Source: Azotobacter paspali (GTDB lineage Bacteria; Pseudomonadota; Gammaproteobacteria; Pseudomonadales; Pseudomonadaceae). Taken from it: a stretch of DNA of 64,000 nucleotides. Under the pieces are notes generated by a model. That model was not told the DNA's origin and made no database searches. It was given only the letters and a program-made list of their open reading frames with translations. How positions within the stretch are numbered: the stretch's first letter is position 1; each line of letters starts with the position of its first letter. Where the stretch lies: assembly GCF_042434745.1 (NCBI RefSeq), contig NZ_JBHLSS010000155.1; one strand, given 5' to 3'. Of the stretch, positions 63,733 through 64,000 are shown in pieces. The position numbers were made by a program, and so were the translations under genes.

Positions 63733-63928
63733 GGTCGATCCTTCAAAGTTGGAAATGGTTGAGCGATTCCCACCTGAACCTGCATGTAGTCGATGATCGA
63801 TACGGACAACACGCGGTAAAAACGTCGAACCTTGTGGGCAGTACAGGCATAGAGCTTAGCTCGGCTGGTTGGCTGGAGCTGGCCCCGGAGACCCTTGCCA
63901 GGACCCCTGGTTAGCGGGAGTAAGGCAA

Positions 63929-63957
63929 TCATGCCTAGGCAGGCATCCGTCGTCAAC
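63929..63957 (-). promoter_or_regulatory. Candidate aceA sigma-70 promoter
   Basis: On the minus strand TTGACG (63952-63957), a 17-base spacer and CATGAT (63929-63934) make a good promoter, about 195 bases before the aceA start; the long untranslated leader is a mild surprise. Confidence 0.45.
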
Positions 63958-63962
63958 GAATT

Positions 63963-63988
63963 TGTAGTGAAATTTTTAGATCACTACA
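63963..63988. promoter_or_regulatory. 8-bp inverted repeat upstream of the aceA promoter
   Basis: TGTAGTGA (63963-63970) and TCACTACA (63981-63988) are perfect inverted repeats separated by 10 AT-rich bases. The dyad lies directly upstream of the -35, a place for an activator or a repressor. RpiR-family regulators (RccR) and others control aceA in pseudomonads; which protein binds here is not known. Confidence 0.45.
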
Positions 63989-64000
63989 TGATGGTATGAG

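Overview
The window is chromosomal DNA of a high-GC gammaproteobacterium in the Pseudomonadaceae (Pseudomonas or Azotobacter lineage). The evidence is the near-complete Pseudomonas-type content and order of several blocks: fabA-fabB, tamA-tamB behind xthA and a GNAT gene, muxABC-opmB, cti-nfuA, bqsR-bqsS beside queD, a 13-gene nuo operon with fused nuoCD, and the 531-residue form of isocitrate lyase. The exact species cannot be fixed from the sequence alone.

Layout. 1-7.9 kb: a dispersed hairpin repeat, a frameshifted small secreted protein, a decayed zinc-limitation pair (amidase and folE2 sharing a perfect Zur-type palindrome), the unsaturated fatty acid pair fabA-fabB, gpsA-sixA, an MFS transporter riddled with stops, and a parvulin. 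8.2-18.5 kb: a phosphate-binding/OmpA fusion protein with a 3' frameshift, exonuclease III, an acetyltransferase, the TamA/TamB envelope lipid-transport pair, a 5'-truncated alanine/sodium symporter and a membrane-anchored beta-propeller. 18.8-31 kb: the MuxABC-OpmB RND pump, cis/trans fatty acid isomerase and NfuA. 31-38 kb: small hypotheticals, uppP and the ABC-F protein YbiT, followed by a decayed mobile-element zone. That zone holds a tyrosine recombinase relic, a truncated ORF and an orphan Fur-box promoter. It is followed by an SRAP/YedK protein and a membrane monooxygenase-like protein with a nested-stem leader. 38-44.6 kb: a MASE3-like/GGDEF/EAL protein, relics of a GspF protein and a lytic transglycosylase, queD, and a PepSY-BqsR-BqsS operon. 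44.6-64 kb: the whole nuo operon on the minus strand (nuoA to nuoN), phoX with a Pho box, and aceA with its own promoter and terminator.

How the genes work together. Much of the window serves the envelope: membrane lipid composition (fabAB, gpsA, cti), lipid carrier recycling (uppP), outer-membrane homeostasis (TamAB), efflux (MuxABC-OpmB) and signalling (BqsRS, GGDEF/EAL). The right end is central energy metabolism (complex I, glyoxylate shunt). Several metal or nutrient switches are readable as operators: Zur-like, Fur-like, PhoB, a near-consensus ANR/FNR box before nuoA, and an imperfect IscR-like site before nfuA.

A striking feature is the number of broken genes (about ten). Most carry single-base insertions or deletions, often at short G or C runs, while roughly 47 kb of conserved core genes contain no frameshift. 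This points to real accessory-gene decay rather than uniform sequencing error, although individual indels need checking against reads. No CRISPR array, rRNA or tRNA gene was seen. No complete new multi-gene system was found. The best undescribed candidates are the orphan Fur-controlled promoter with a structured downstream region (35.3-35.4 kb) and the nested-stem leader at 36.87-36.99 kb.
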